This document shows positions 25,549 to 33,095 of a stretch of 64,000 bases of DNA, in pieces. The stretch's first letter is position 1, and each line of letters opens with the position of its first letter. Below the pieces are notes generated by a model, which was not told where the DNA came from, did no database searches, and was given only the letters and a program-made list of their open reading frames with translations. The translations under genes and the position numbers were made by a program. This stretch comes from ZC4RG25 sp041687075. Its GTDB lineage: Bacteria; Pseudomonadota; Alphaproteobacteria; Rhizobiales; Hyphomicrobiaceae. The stretch covers positions 1 through 64,000 of the forward strand of contig JAWLCO010000002.1 in assembly GCA_041687075.1 (NCBI GenBank), written 5' to 3'.

Positions 25549-25682
25549 TGAGCCAGCCCGATCCCGGGCAACCCCCGCCTGGATTTGGCCGTCGGCTGCT
25601 CTGGTTCGTCGGATTATGGATCGCCGGGGTGGCGGTGGTCACAGCCGTGGCATATGCGATCCGCTGGGCGATCGTGCCATAA
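25548..25682 (+). CDS. DUF2474-like small subunit of cytochrome bd
   Basis: 44-residue protein whose ATG overlaps the cydB stop (TGATG). A Pro-rich hydrophilic N-terminus is followed by RRLLWFVGLWIAGVAVVTAV, one membrane helix, and a short tail ending AIVP. The position after cydAB and the RRLLWFVGLW pattern match the DUF2474 proteins found with this oxidase type. They probably stabilise the complex as CydX/CydS do. It is short and easily missed in automated annotation. Confidence 0.82.
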   Translation: MSQPDPGQPPPGFGRRLLWFVGLWIAGVAVVTAVAYAIRWAIVP

Positions 25683-25720
25683 GCACAACCGCCCGGTGGC
25701 GTGAGAGTGTGTTCCTCAAC

Positions 25721-26443
25721 TCAGATATCCAGATTGCCTGACTTGGCCTGTGAGTAACGATTGCCGATGGCTTTCCAGTTCACGACGTTCCACCAGTTCT
25801 TCAGATACTCCCCCCGGCGATTCTGATACTTCAGGTAATAGGCGTGCTCCCAGACGTCGTTGCCGAACAGCACGCGGCCGCCATCCATAAGCGGCGTGTC
25901 CTGGTTGGGCCGGGTCGTGATCTCGAGCCCGCCGTTCTTATTGACCACGACGAACACCCATCCTGACCCGAACACGTCCGAGCCGGCACTGTTGAAGTCC
26001 TGCTGCAACCGCTCCATGCCGCCGAGGTCGCGCTCGATCGCCTGCTGCAGCTCGCCCTCAGGCTGACCGCCGCCGCCAGGACCCATGACCTGCCAGAACA
26101 TGCTGTGATTGGCGTGGCCACCGCCGTTATTACGCACCTTGGTACGGATGCTCTCGGGCACGTTGTTCAGATTGGCCAGGATCTCTTCCAGAGGCTGCTT
26201 TGCGAGCTCCCCGTGGCCGCTCACTGCCTCGTTGAGGTTGTTGACGTAGCTCGCATGGTGGCGGTCATGGTGAAGTTGCATCGTCTGGGCATCGATATTG
26301 GGCTCGAGGCTGTTTGCGGGGTAGTCCAGTGCGGGCAACTTGAACGGGCCTTGTGTCGCCTGTCCCCAGCTTCGGTCGGCAACCACATATGTCGAGAAGG
26401 CTGCGGCACCGGCGAGGAAGCCGCGGCGATTGAGCATGGGCAT
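25721..26443 (-). CDS. Fe/Mn superoxide dismutase with Tat signal
   Basis: Converts superoxide to peroxide and oxygen. The 240 residues start with a twin-arginine leader (NRRGFLAGAAAFSTYV), so the folded metalloenzyme is probably exported to the periplasm. Metal ligands are His58 (QLHHDRHH), His113 (GGHANHSMFW), Asp196 and His200 (DVWEHAYYLKY). Gly/Gln patterns do not let me decide between Fe and Mn. Most proteobacterial Fe/Mn enzymes are cytosolic, so the leader is notable. It lies just after cydAB and converges with it, fitting protection at the respiratory membrane. Confidence 0.92.
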   Translation of the reverse strand: MPMLNRRGFLAGAAAFSTYVVADRSWGQATQGPFKLPALDYPANSLEPNIDAQTMQLHHDRHHASYVNNLNEAVSGHGELAKQPLEEILANLNNVPESIRTKVRNNGGGHANHSMFWQVMGPGGGGQPEGELQQAIERDLGGMERLQQDFNSAGSDVFGSGWVFVVVNKNGGLEITTRPNQDTPLMDGGRVLFGNDVWEHAYYLKYQNRRGEYLKNWWNVVNWKAIGNRYSQAKSGNLDI

Positions 26444-26583
26444 CGGTCAACTCCATGATCTACTGGTCGTCGGGGGAAGCGCTGCTTCGGCTGGACCAGA
26501 CGCCGGCCGGTGCAGCGGGCGAGCGGGCACGCAGGCCCACTGCGCCAACGGTGGCCTTCGGGCAGTAACGAGGAAGCAGAAGG

Positions 26584-27324
26584 ATGGTTCGGGCGCGTCT
26601 CGATCGAGTACTGGTTGCGCGCGGTCTGGTGGCGACGCGCTCGCGGGCACGTGATCTGATCACGCGCGGGCACGTCATGGTGGATGGCGTGACGGTCACC
26701 AAGCCTGGGCTGGAGATTGTGGAGAGCGCCGACGTTTCGCTTTCGGACGACGCTGACATGTTCGTGTCCCGTGGCGCGCTGAAGCTCGCAGCAGCGCTCG
26801 CCCATTTCGGGTATCGAGTCACCGGCACTACGGCCCTCGATATTGGCGCCTCGACCGGAGGCTTTACGCAGGTCCTGCTCGAGGCCGGTGCGCAGCGCGT
26901 CTACGCCGTCGACGTCGGCCGCGGCCAGTTGGATCGGAGCTTGCTGGAGGACGCCCGTGTCATTTCCCTGGAAGGTACGGACGCGAGATCATTGACCCAG
27001 GCGCAGATCTCGGAACCGGTCGGCGCCATCGTTGCCGATGTGAGCTTCATCTCGCTGACCAAGGCGCTGCCTGTGCCGTTGTCGTTCGCCTCGCCTCGCG
27101 CATGGCTTATCGCGCTCGTCAAGCCGCAGTTCGAGGCGGGGCGCGAGGCGGTCGGCAAGGGCGGCATCGTGCGCGATGCGGCGGACCGGCAGCGTGCCAT
27201 GAGCCTCGTTCGCGAGTGGTTGGCCGCGCAGCCCGGATGGTCTGTCGACGGCGTGATCGAGTCACCGCTGCTCGGCGGGTCAGGCAATCAGGAATTCCTG
27301 ATCGGAGCGCGCAAGAATGACTGA
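26584..27324 (+). CDS. tlyA: TlyA-family rRNA 2'-O-methyltransferase
   Basis: 246-residue enzyme of the TlyA/hemolysin A family, which methylates cytidine 2'-OH in 16S and/or 23S rRNA. The N-terminal S4 RNA-binding domain (LDRVLVARGLVATRSRARDL) leads to an FtsJ-like Rossmann domain with ALDIGASTGGFTQVLLEAGA for SAM and KPQFEAGRE. AGGAAGCAGAAGG precedes the ATG. It overlaps the next RNA methyltransferase gene by eight bases, so the two are co-translated. Older hemolysin annotations for this family are misleading. Confidence 0.93.
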   Translation: MVRARLDRVLVARGLVATRSRARDLITRGHVMVDGVTVTKPGLEIVESADVSLSDDADMFVSRGALKLAAALAHFGYRVTGTTALDIGASTGGFTQVLLEAGAQRVYAVDVGRGQLDRSLLEDARVISLEGTDARSLTQAQISEPVGAIVADVSFISLTKALPVPLSFASPRAWLIALVKPQFEAGREAVGKGGIVRDAADRQRAMSLVREWLAAQPGWSVDGVIESPLLGGSGNQEFLIGARKND

Positions 27325-28549
27325 GGCAGTCGAGGGCAGGGTGGTCGAGGTCACGCGCCTCGGCGCCCAGGGCGACGGTGTTGCCGAAACGCCGGAGGGC
27401 CCGATCTATCTGCCGTTTGCCCTGCCTGGAGAGCGCTGGCGCATCGTCGAAGGCTCGCCACCCGAGCGGCTGACAGAATGCGGCGACCGCGAACAGCCGC
27501 TCTGCCGGCATTTCGGCCAGTGCGGCGGGTGCGTGGCCCAGCACATGTCGCCGGGGCTTTACCGGAGCTGGAAGGAAGCCGCGCTCGTCAATGCTTTCGC
27601 CCACCGCGGCATCGAGATCACGCCCGAGCCCATGCGCAGCGTTGCTGCGCATTCGCGGCGGCGGGCGTTCTTCGGGGTCGCGCGCCGGGGCGGAGAGGTG
27701 GTGCTCGGCTTCCGCGAGGAGGGCCGCCACGCCCTGGTCGATCTCGCCGAATGTCCCGTGCTCGATCCGGCGATCACCGATGCCTTGCCCGTGCTGCGGG
27801 AGCTGGCGGGCATGGCGCTACCGCCCGAGGCCGGCGGACGGCTCATCGTCACGCGGGTCGAAGGCGGTCTGGACGTCGCGATCGAGAACGGTCCGGCCCG
27901 TCTTGGACCCGAGGCGAGTGCCGCCCTGGCCCGCCGCGCGGCCGAAGCCGGGCTGCAGCGGCTCAGCGTCTTCGGTGAGATGGTTTATATGGACCGGGCG
28001 CCGTCGCTCGTGCTCGGCGGGGTGCGCGTGGAGGTGCCGGCCGGCGCCTTCCTCCAGGCGGTGCCCGAGGCGGAGGCGGCTATGATCGACCTCGTCACGC
28101 AGGCTGTCCGCAAGGCCAAGTCCGTGGCTGATCTGTTCTCGGGACTCGGGACATTCACGTTTCCGCTGGCGCGTAAGGCACGCGTGCTGGCTGTCGATTC
28201 CGAACGCCGGTCCATCGAAGCGCTGCAGAAGGCGGCACGCGGGGCACGCGGACTGAAGCCGATCACCACTCGCGTCCGCGACCTGATGCGCGAGCCGCTG
28301 TCTCGCGGCGAGCTCGAAGCCTTCGACGCGGCGGTGATCGATCCCCCGCGTGCAGGCGCCAAGGCGCAAGCGGAGATGCTGGCGAGGTCCCGCGTGCCGA
28401 TTGTCGTGATGGTCTCCTGCAATCCGGCTACGGCGGCGCGGGATGCGCGCATTCTGATCGATGGCGGCTATCGGCTGGAGTCCGTGACGCCGATCGACCA
28501 GTTCCTCTACTCCGCGCACCTGGAGCTCGTGGCCGTCTTCCGCCGCTGA
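27317..28549 (+). CDS. TrmA/RlmD-type RNA uracil-5-methyltransferase
   Basis: 410-residue class I methyltransferase of the RumA/TrmA group, which makes 5-methyluridine in rRNA or tRNA. An N-terminal TRAM-like beta barrel (VVEVTRLGAQGDGVAETPEG) is followed by a Cys cluster (CRHFGQCGGC plus an earlier Cys in TECGD) that could hold a 4Fe-4S centre. The SAM motif is DLFSGLGTFTFPLA and the nucleophilic Cys lies in VMVSCNPATAARD. It overlaps tlyA and abuts the converging sirtuin gene. Target base not determinable. Confidence 0.9.
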   Translation: MTEAVEGRVVEVTRLGAQGDGVAETPEGPIYLPFALPGERWRIVEGSPPERLTECGDREQPLCRHFGQCGGCVAQHMSPGLYRSWKEAALVNAFAHRGIEITPEPMRSVAAHSRRRAFFGVARRGGEVVLGFREEGRHALVDLAECPVLDPAITDALPVLRELAGMALPPEAGGRLIVTRVEGGLDVAIENGPARLGPEASAALARRAAEAGLQRLSVFGEMVYMDRAPSLVLGGVRVEVPAGAFLQAVPEAEAAMIDLVTQAVRKAKSVADLFSGLGTFTFPLARKARVLAVDSERRSIEALQKAARGARGLKPITTRVRDLMREPLSRGELEAFDAAVIDPPRAGAKAQAEMLARSRVPIVVMVSCNPATAARDARILIDGGYRLESVTPIDQFLYSAHLELVAVFRR

Positions 28550-29260
28550 CTATCGTGCGTGGGCCAGCAGCCGGTCGACCCATTCCGGCACGATCCGGGT
28601 CGCCGGCCCGTGGATCGCCTCCGCAAACAGACTGGCGCCTTCCGACGGCTCCAGATTAAGCTCGACCGTGTGCGCACCGACGGCGCGGGCCTGGCGCACG
28701 AATCCGGCGGCGGGATAAACGGTGCCGCTGGTCCCGATGGAGGCGAACAGATCGGCCTCGACGAGCAGGTGGTAGATCTCTTCCATGCGGTAAGGCATCT
28801 CGCCGAACCAGACCACGTCGGGACGCAGGCCGCCGGGCTTTCCGCAAGCCGGGCATGGCAACTCGACCGACAGATCCTCGTGCCAGGGATGGCGCGCTTC
28901 GCAACGCGCGCAGAGCGCCTTCAGCAGCTCGCCGTGCATGTGGATGAGATGCCGGGAGCCTGCGGCCTCGTGCAGGGCATCGATGTTCTGTGTAACGATC
29001 GTCACCGCGCCGGGGTATTCCTGCTCCAGCCGGGCCAGCGCCAGATGGGCCGCATTCGGCGTCACCTCTCGCAGGCCGCGGCGGCGCTGGTTGTAGAAGT
29101 CGTGGACAAGCACGGGATCGCGGGCGAAAGCTTCGGGCGTGGCTACATCGGTCACGTCGTACTTGCTCCAGATGCCGTCCTTGTCCCGAAAGGTCGCGAG
29201 CCCTGATTCGGCGGACAGGCCGGCGCCCGTGAGGATGACGATGCGCTCATATGCAGCCAT
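28550..29260 (-). CDS. cobB: NAD-dependent protein deacylase (sirtuin, SIRT5-like)
   Basis: 236-residue sirtuin removing acyl groups from lysines with NAD. Motifs are GAGLSAESGLATFRD, TQNIDALHE and the catalytic His in HMHGEL. Four Cys (CARCEARH, CPACGK) bind zinc. The pair Tyr-x-x-Arg in DFYNQRRRG is the class III signature for negatively charged acyl groups, so desuccinylation or demalonylation is likely besides deacetylation. The ATG at 29260 has GGAGGGAGGAGG upstream. It could counter acylation by the many acyl-CoAs handled by neighbouring genes, which is inference. Confidence 0.93.
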   Translation of the reverse strand: MAAYERIVILTGAGLSAESGLATFRDKDGIWSKYDVTDVATPEAFARDPVLVHDFYNQRRRGLREVTPNAAHLALARLEQEYPGAVTIVTQNIDALHEAAGSRHLIHMHGELLKALCARCEARHPWHEDLSVELPCPACGKPGGLRPDVVWFGEMPYRMEEIYHLLVEADLFASIGTSGTVYPAAGFVRQARAVGAHTVELNLEPSEGASLFAEAIHGPATRIVPEWVDRLLAHAR

Positions 29261-29406
29261 GCGAGCCTCCTCCCTCCAACGAATGAAGGCCACCACGTAG
29301 TGAAGTTCGGCGCCGTTGGCAAACGAGCGAGGGCAGCAGGCAGATCGATCGCAGACACGGACAGGTGCTACAACATCAGGTTCGATGGACGACAGCGGAG
29401 GCGCAT

Positions 29407-30450
29407 ATGACCGATACGCTTGGCATGGCGGCCCGGCTCGCCGGCAACTCGATCCGCTTCGGCTGGTACTACGGCATCAACTGGCTGCTCGACCGCCAGG
29501 CACAACGGCTCCACGCGCGTCCAAGCTACCGGCCTGAGCGCCCGGTGCCGACGCGGCAGCAACTTCTGGCCGATCTCGGCCGGCTGTTCATCGAGGACGC
29601 CGCGCGTGTCCGGGACGGCATCTATCCGGCTGACGAGGACATGCCGGGCACGCTCACCGACTACCTCGCCCGGCTCCGCGCCCTGATGGCCGATCTTCCG
29701 GCTGCCCTGGAACGCCGGGCGAGCAGAGATGCCGAAAGCGCGCGCATGCAGCCGTATTCGGAAGGCCTGCCGGAGTACTACACGCAGGACTTCCATTTTC
29801 AGGCCGGTGGCTATCTCAGCGATGACTCCGCGCGGCTCTACGATCTTCAGGTGGAGACGCTCTTTTACGGCAGTGCCGCAGCGATGCGCCGGGCGGGTCT
29901 GGCGCCGATCGCCCGCTTTCTGAAGGGGCGCGATCAACGGAAGCTGGCCCTCCTCGATGTAGCCTGCGGGACGGGGCGCTTTCTGCGCCAGGTGCGGCTG
30001 GCCTTCCCGGCTTTGAAGCTGACGGGGCTCGATCTGTCCCGGCCTTACCTGCAAGAGGCCGAGCGCCACATGCAGGGGCTGCGTTCCGCCAAGCTGATCG
30101 CAGCCAATGCCGAGGCAATCCCGCTTGCCAGTGCCAGTCAGGATATCGTCACCTGCATCTTTCTGTTCCACGAGCTGCCGCCCGAAGTGCGTCGCCGGGT
30201 AACCGCGGAAATCGCCCGCGTTCTGAAGCCCGGCGGGCTCTTCGTGTTCATCGACAGCCTGCAAATGGGGGACAAGCCGGGGTGGGACGGGCTGCTCGAA
30301 GCCTTCCCGGTCCGCTTCCATGAGCCCTATTTCCGGCACTACGCCAGCGATGACCTCGAGGGCATGTTCAACGCGGCAAAGCTGCAGGCCGAAAATACCT
30401 CGCTCGCGTTCCTGTCCAAGGTGATGGCGCGACGGAAGATGCCGGCCTGA
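29407..30450 (+). CDS. Class I SAM-dependent methyltransferase
   Basis: 347-residue protein with an N-terminal helical part of about 180 residues (YGINWLLDRQAQRLHARPSY, then YYTQDFHFQAGGYLSDDSA) and a C-terminal Rossmann domain: LLDVACGTGRFLRQVRLAFP for SAM and KPGGLFVFIDSLQMGD. GGAGG precedes the ATG. The YSxGLPEYYTQDFHFQAGGY pattern is found in a family present in alphaproteobacteria and cyanobacteria, but the substrate is unknown. It converges on maeB, with 127 bp between them holding no gene. Confidence 0.85.
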   Translation: MTDTLGMAARLAGNSIRFGWYYGINWLLDRQAQRLHARPSYRPERPVPTRQQLLADLGRLFIEDAARVRDGIYPADEDMPGTLTDYLARLRALMADLPAALERRASRDAESARMQPYSEGLPEYYTQDFHFQAGGYLSDDSARLYDLQVETLFYGSAAAMRRAGLAPIARFLKGRDQRKLALLDVACGTGRFLRQVRLAFPALKLTGLDLSRPYLQEAERHMQGLRSAKLIAANAEAIPLASASQDIVTCIFLFHELPPEVRRRVTAEIARVLKPGGLFVFIDSLQMGDKPGWDGLLEAFPVRFHEPYFRHYASDDLEGMFNAAKLQAENTSLAFLSKVMARRKMPA

Positions 30451-30577
30451 GCTGCGGATCGGACATCAGTCCTGAAGCGCCTTCCGATTTGCGTCTTACC
30501 TCACGCAGTCTATGAGGGTGCGGCTTGCAGCGATGTCTTCATCAGGTCGAAATTCAAATATCAGCTGCTGGCGCAGG

Positions 30578-32896
30578 TCAGCCCGTCCGCAAACTGTCCA
30601 CCATCGCGATGGCGCTCATGTTGAGCAGGCCACGGACGGTGATCGAGGGCGTCACGATGTGCACGGCCTTGTCAGCGCCAAGCAACATGGGCCCCAGGAC
30701 CACCGCGCTCGAGACGACCTTCAGCAGGTTGAACGCGATGTTCGCCGCGTCGAGGCACGGCATGACCAGCAGGTTCGCTGCGCCGTCGAGATTGGAGTTG
30801 GGGAAGATTTCCTCGCGGATGAAGGGCGAGAGTGCCGCATCGGCGTGCATCTCGCCTTCCACCTCGAGATCCGGCGCGCGTTCGTTCAGGATTGCGAGCA
30901 CGTCCCGCATTTTCAATGCCGAGGGAGTATCCTCCGATCCGAAGTTGGAGTGCGAGAGCAGGGCCACCTTCGGCTTGATGCCGAATCGGCGCACTTCCTC
31001 GGCGGCCAGTAGCGTGATCTCGGCGAGGTGCTCTGGGTCCGGGTCATAATTCACGTACGTATCGGCCATGAAGAGCGGACCGCTCGGCAGGATGATGCCG
31101 GACAGCGCCGCGAGGCCGCGTACGTCCTTCCGCTTTCCGATGACCTGGAAGACGTGGCGGAGCTGCGTCTTGTAGCGGCCAACCGCGCCGCAGATCATCG
31201 CATCGGCATCGCCGCGCCTGAGCAACAAGCCGGCAATCACCGTCGAGCCGGCACGCACGACCCGCCGGGCGTGGCTGGGGGAAATGCCGCGCCGCTCGAC
31301 CAGCCGGTGGTACTCGTCCGTCATCTCCTCGACGCGCGGATCGGTCTCCTGGTCGAAAATGTCGAAGTCGACCTCCGGGCGCATTCTGAGGCCCAGGTGG
31401 GGGAGCATGCGAAGGATGTTCTCCCGGCGCCCGACCAGAATGGGGCGTGCAATGCCCTCGGCGATCACCTGATGCGCCGTCTGCAGCACGTAAGGGTGCT
31501 CTCCCTCCGCATACACGATGCGCCGCGGCGTCCGGCTGTGCTCCACCTTCGCCGCTTCGAAGATGGGCCGCATGACGAAGCCCGAGCGGTAGATGAAGCT
31601 CGACAGCTTATCCTTGTACGCTCCGAAATCCTCGATGGGGCGCGTGGCTACTCCGGTGTCCATGGCCGCCTTCGCCACGGCCGGCGCGATCTCGGTGATG
31701 AGGCGCGGATCGAACGGCTTCGGTAGAATGTAGTCGGGCCCGAAGATGAACGTCTCGGCGCTGTAGGCGGAAAGCACGATATCGGACGCCTCGGCCTCGA
31801 CGATCCTGGCGAGCGCCAGAACCGCAGCCTTCTTCATCTCCTCGTTGATGGTGGTGGCGCCGACGTCGAGGGCACCACGGAAGATGAAGGGGAAGCAGAG
31901 AACGTTGTTGATCTGGTTCGGGTAGTCGGTCCGCCCCGAGGCGATGATGGCATCAGACCGCACCGCCTTCACATCTTCCGGCATGATCTCGGGCACCGGG
32001 TTTGCGAGCGCGAATATCAGCGGGCGCGGCGCCATCTGCGCCACCATGTCCTGAGTGACGATCCGGCCTGCGGAAAGCCCCAGGAATATGTCGGCACCGG
32101 GCAGCAGCTCGGCCAGAGCACGCGCCTTTGTCTCCTGCGCGAAAGGCTCCTTGTACGCATCCATCAGCTCCGTGCGGCCTTTATAGATGCAGCCCTTGAT
32201 ATCGGAGACGAAGATGTTCTCGCGCCTGAGGCCCAGCGAAATGAGGAGGTTCAGGCACGCGAGTGCCGCCGCTCCGGCGCCGGAGCAGACGAGCTTCACC
32301 TCGCTGATATCCTTTCCGACGACCTTGAGGCCGTTCAGGATGCCTGCCGCCACCACGATCGCGGTGCCGTGCTGATCATCGTGAAAGACAGGAATACGCA
32401 TGCGCTCCTGGAGGCGGCGCTCGATCTCGAAGCACTCGGGCGACTTGATGTCCTCGAGGTTGATGCCGCCGAACGTCGGCTCGAGCCGCGCAACGGCTTC
32501 CACGAAGGCGTCGACATCCGTCTCGTTGACCTCGATATCGTAGACGTCGATGCCGGCGAACTTCTTGAACAGGACGGCCTTGCCCTCCATCACCGGCTTG
32601 GAGGCCAGCGGGCCGATGTTGCCGAGTCCGAGCACGGCCGTGCCGTTCGTGATGACGCCGACCAGATTGCCGCGTGCCGTGAGCCGCGAAACCATGGATG
32701 GATCTTCGGCGATTGCATTGCAGGCGTGAGCAACGCCGGGTGAGTAGGCGAGCGCCAGGTCACGCTGGTTGGCCACCGGCTTGGTCGCCTGGATCGTGAT
32801 TTTTCCGGGCGGGTCAGCCTCGTGATAGTCGAGCGCGCTCTTCCTGAGGTTGGACTCGAGGCGGTTCTGCTCAAATCGGGATTGGTCTTGGTGCAT
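30578..32896 (-). CDS. maeB: NADP-dependent malic enzyme (maeB type)
   Basis: Oxidative decarboxylation of malate to pyruvate with NADPH. The 772 residues consist of an N-terminal malic enzyme (GVITNGTAVLGLGNIGPLAS, VFHDDQHGTAIV, then the NADP Rossmann GAGAAALACLNLL) and a C-terminal phosphotransacetylase-like domain from about residue 430 (RRIVYAEGEHPYVLQTA), which in this family is regulatory and responds to acetyl-CoA rather than catalytic. The ATG at 32896 aligns with the family start MHQDQSRFEQ. It is divergent from the mrp operon with 199 bp between them. Confidence 0.94.
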   Translation of the reverse strand: MHQDQSRFEQNRLESNLRKSALDYHEADPPGKITIQATKPVANQRDLALAYSPGVAHACNAIAEDPSMVSRLTARGNLVGVITNGTAVLGLGNIGPLASKPVMEGKAVLFKKFAGIDVYDIEVNETDVDAFVEAVARLEPTFGGINLEDIKSPECFEIERRLQERMRIPVFHDDQHGTAIVVAAGILNGLKVVGKDISEVKLVCSGAGAAALACLNLLISLGLRRENIFVSDIKGCIYKGRTELMDAYKEPFAQETKARALAELLPGADIFLGLSAGRIVTQDMVAQMAPRPLIFALANPVPEIMPEDVKAVRSDAIIASGRTDYPNQINNVLCFPFIFRGALDVGATTINEEMKKAAVLALARIVEAEASDIVLSAYSAETFIFGPDYILPKPFDPRLITEIAPAVAKAAMDTGVATRPIEDFGAYKDKLSSFIYRSGFVMRPIFEAAKVEHSRTPRRIVYAEGEHPYVLQTAHQVIAEGIARPILVGRRENILRMLPHLGLRMRPEVDFDIFDQETDPRVEEMTDEYHRLVERRGISPSHARRVVRAGSTVIAGLLLRRGDADAMICGAVGRYKTQLRHVFQVIGKRKDVRGLAALSGIILPSGPLFMADTYVNYDPDPEHLAEITLLAAEEVRRFGIKPKVALLSHSNFGSEDTPSALKMRDVLAILNERAPDLEVEGEMHADAALSPFIREEIFPNSNLDGAANLLVMPCLDAANIAFNLLKVVSSAVVLGPMLLGADKAVHIVTPSITVRGLLNMSAIAMVDSLRTG

Positions 32897-33095
32897 GGTT
32901 CCACACTGCGGGCATCGAGCCGCCTTGGTGTCAGTTTCGACTGATCGCTGGCGGTTTACCAGAAATGTCTGACATGCCGGCGACCCGATTGCAAAGCTGC
33001 AGTCATCGGGAGGTGCTCTCGTCACCAGTTCGCGGCGCCTGCTTGCGCAAACCTGAACCGGCTCGAATCGCCAGCGTCCTTGTTATAGGGAAGCA

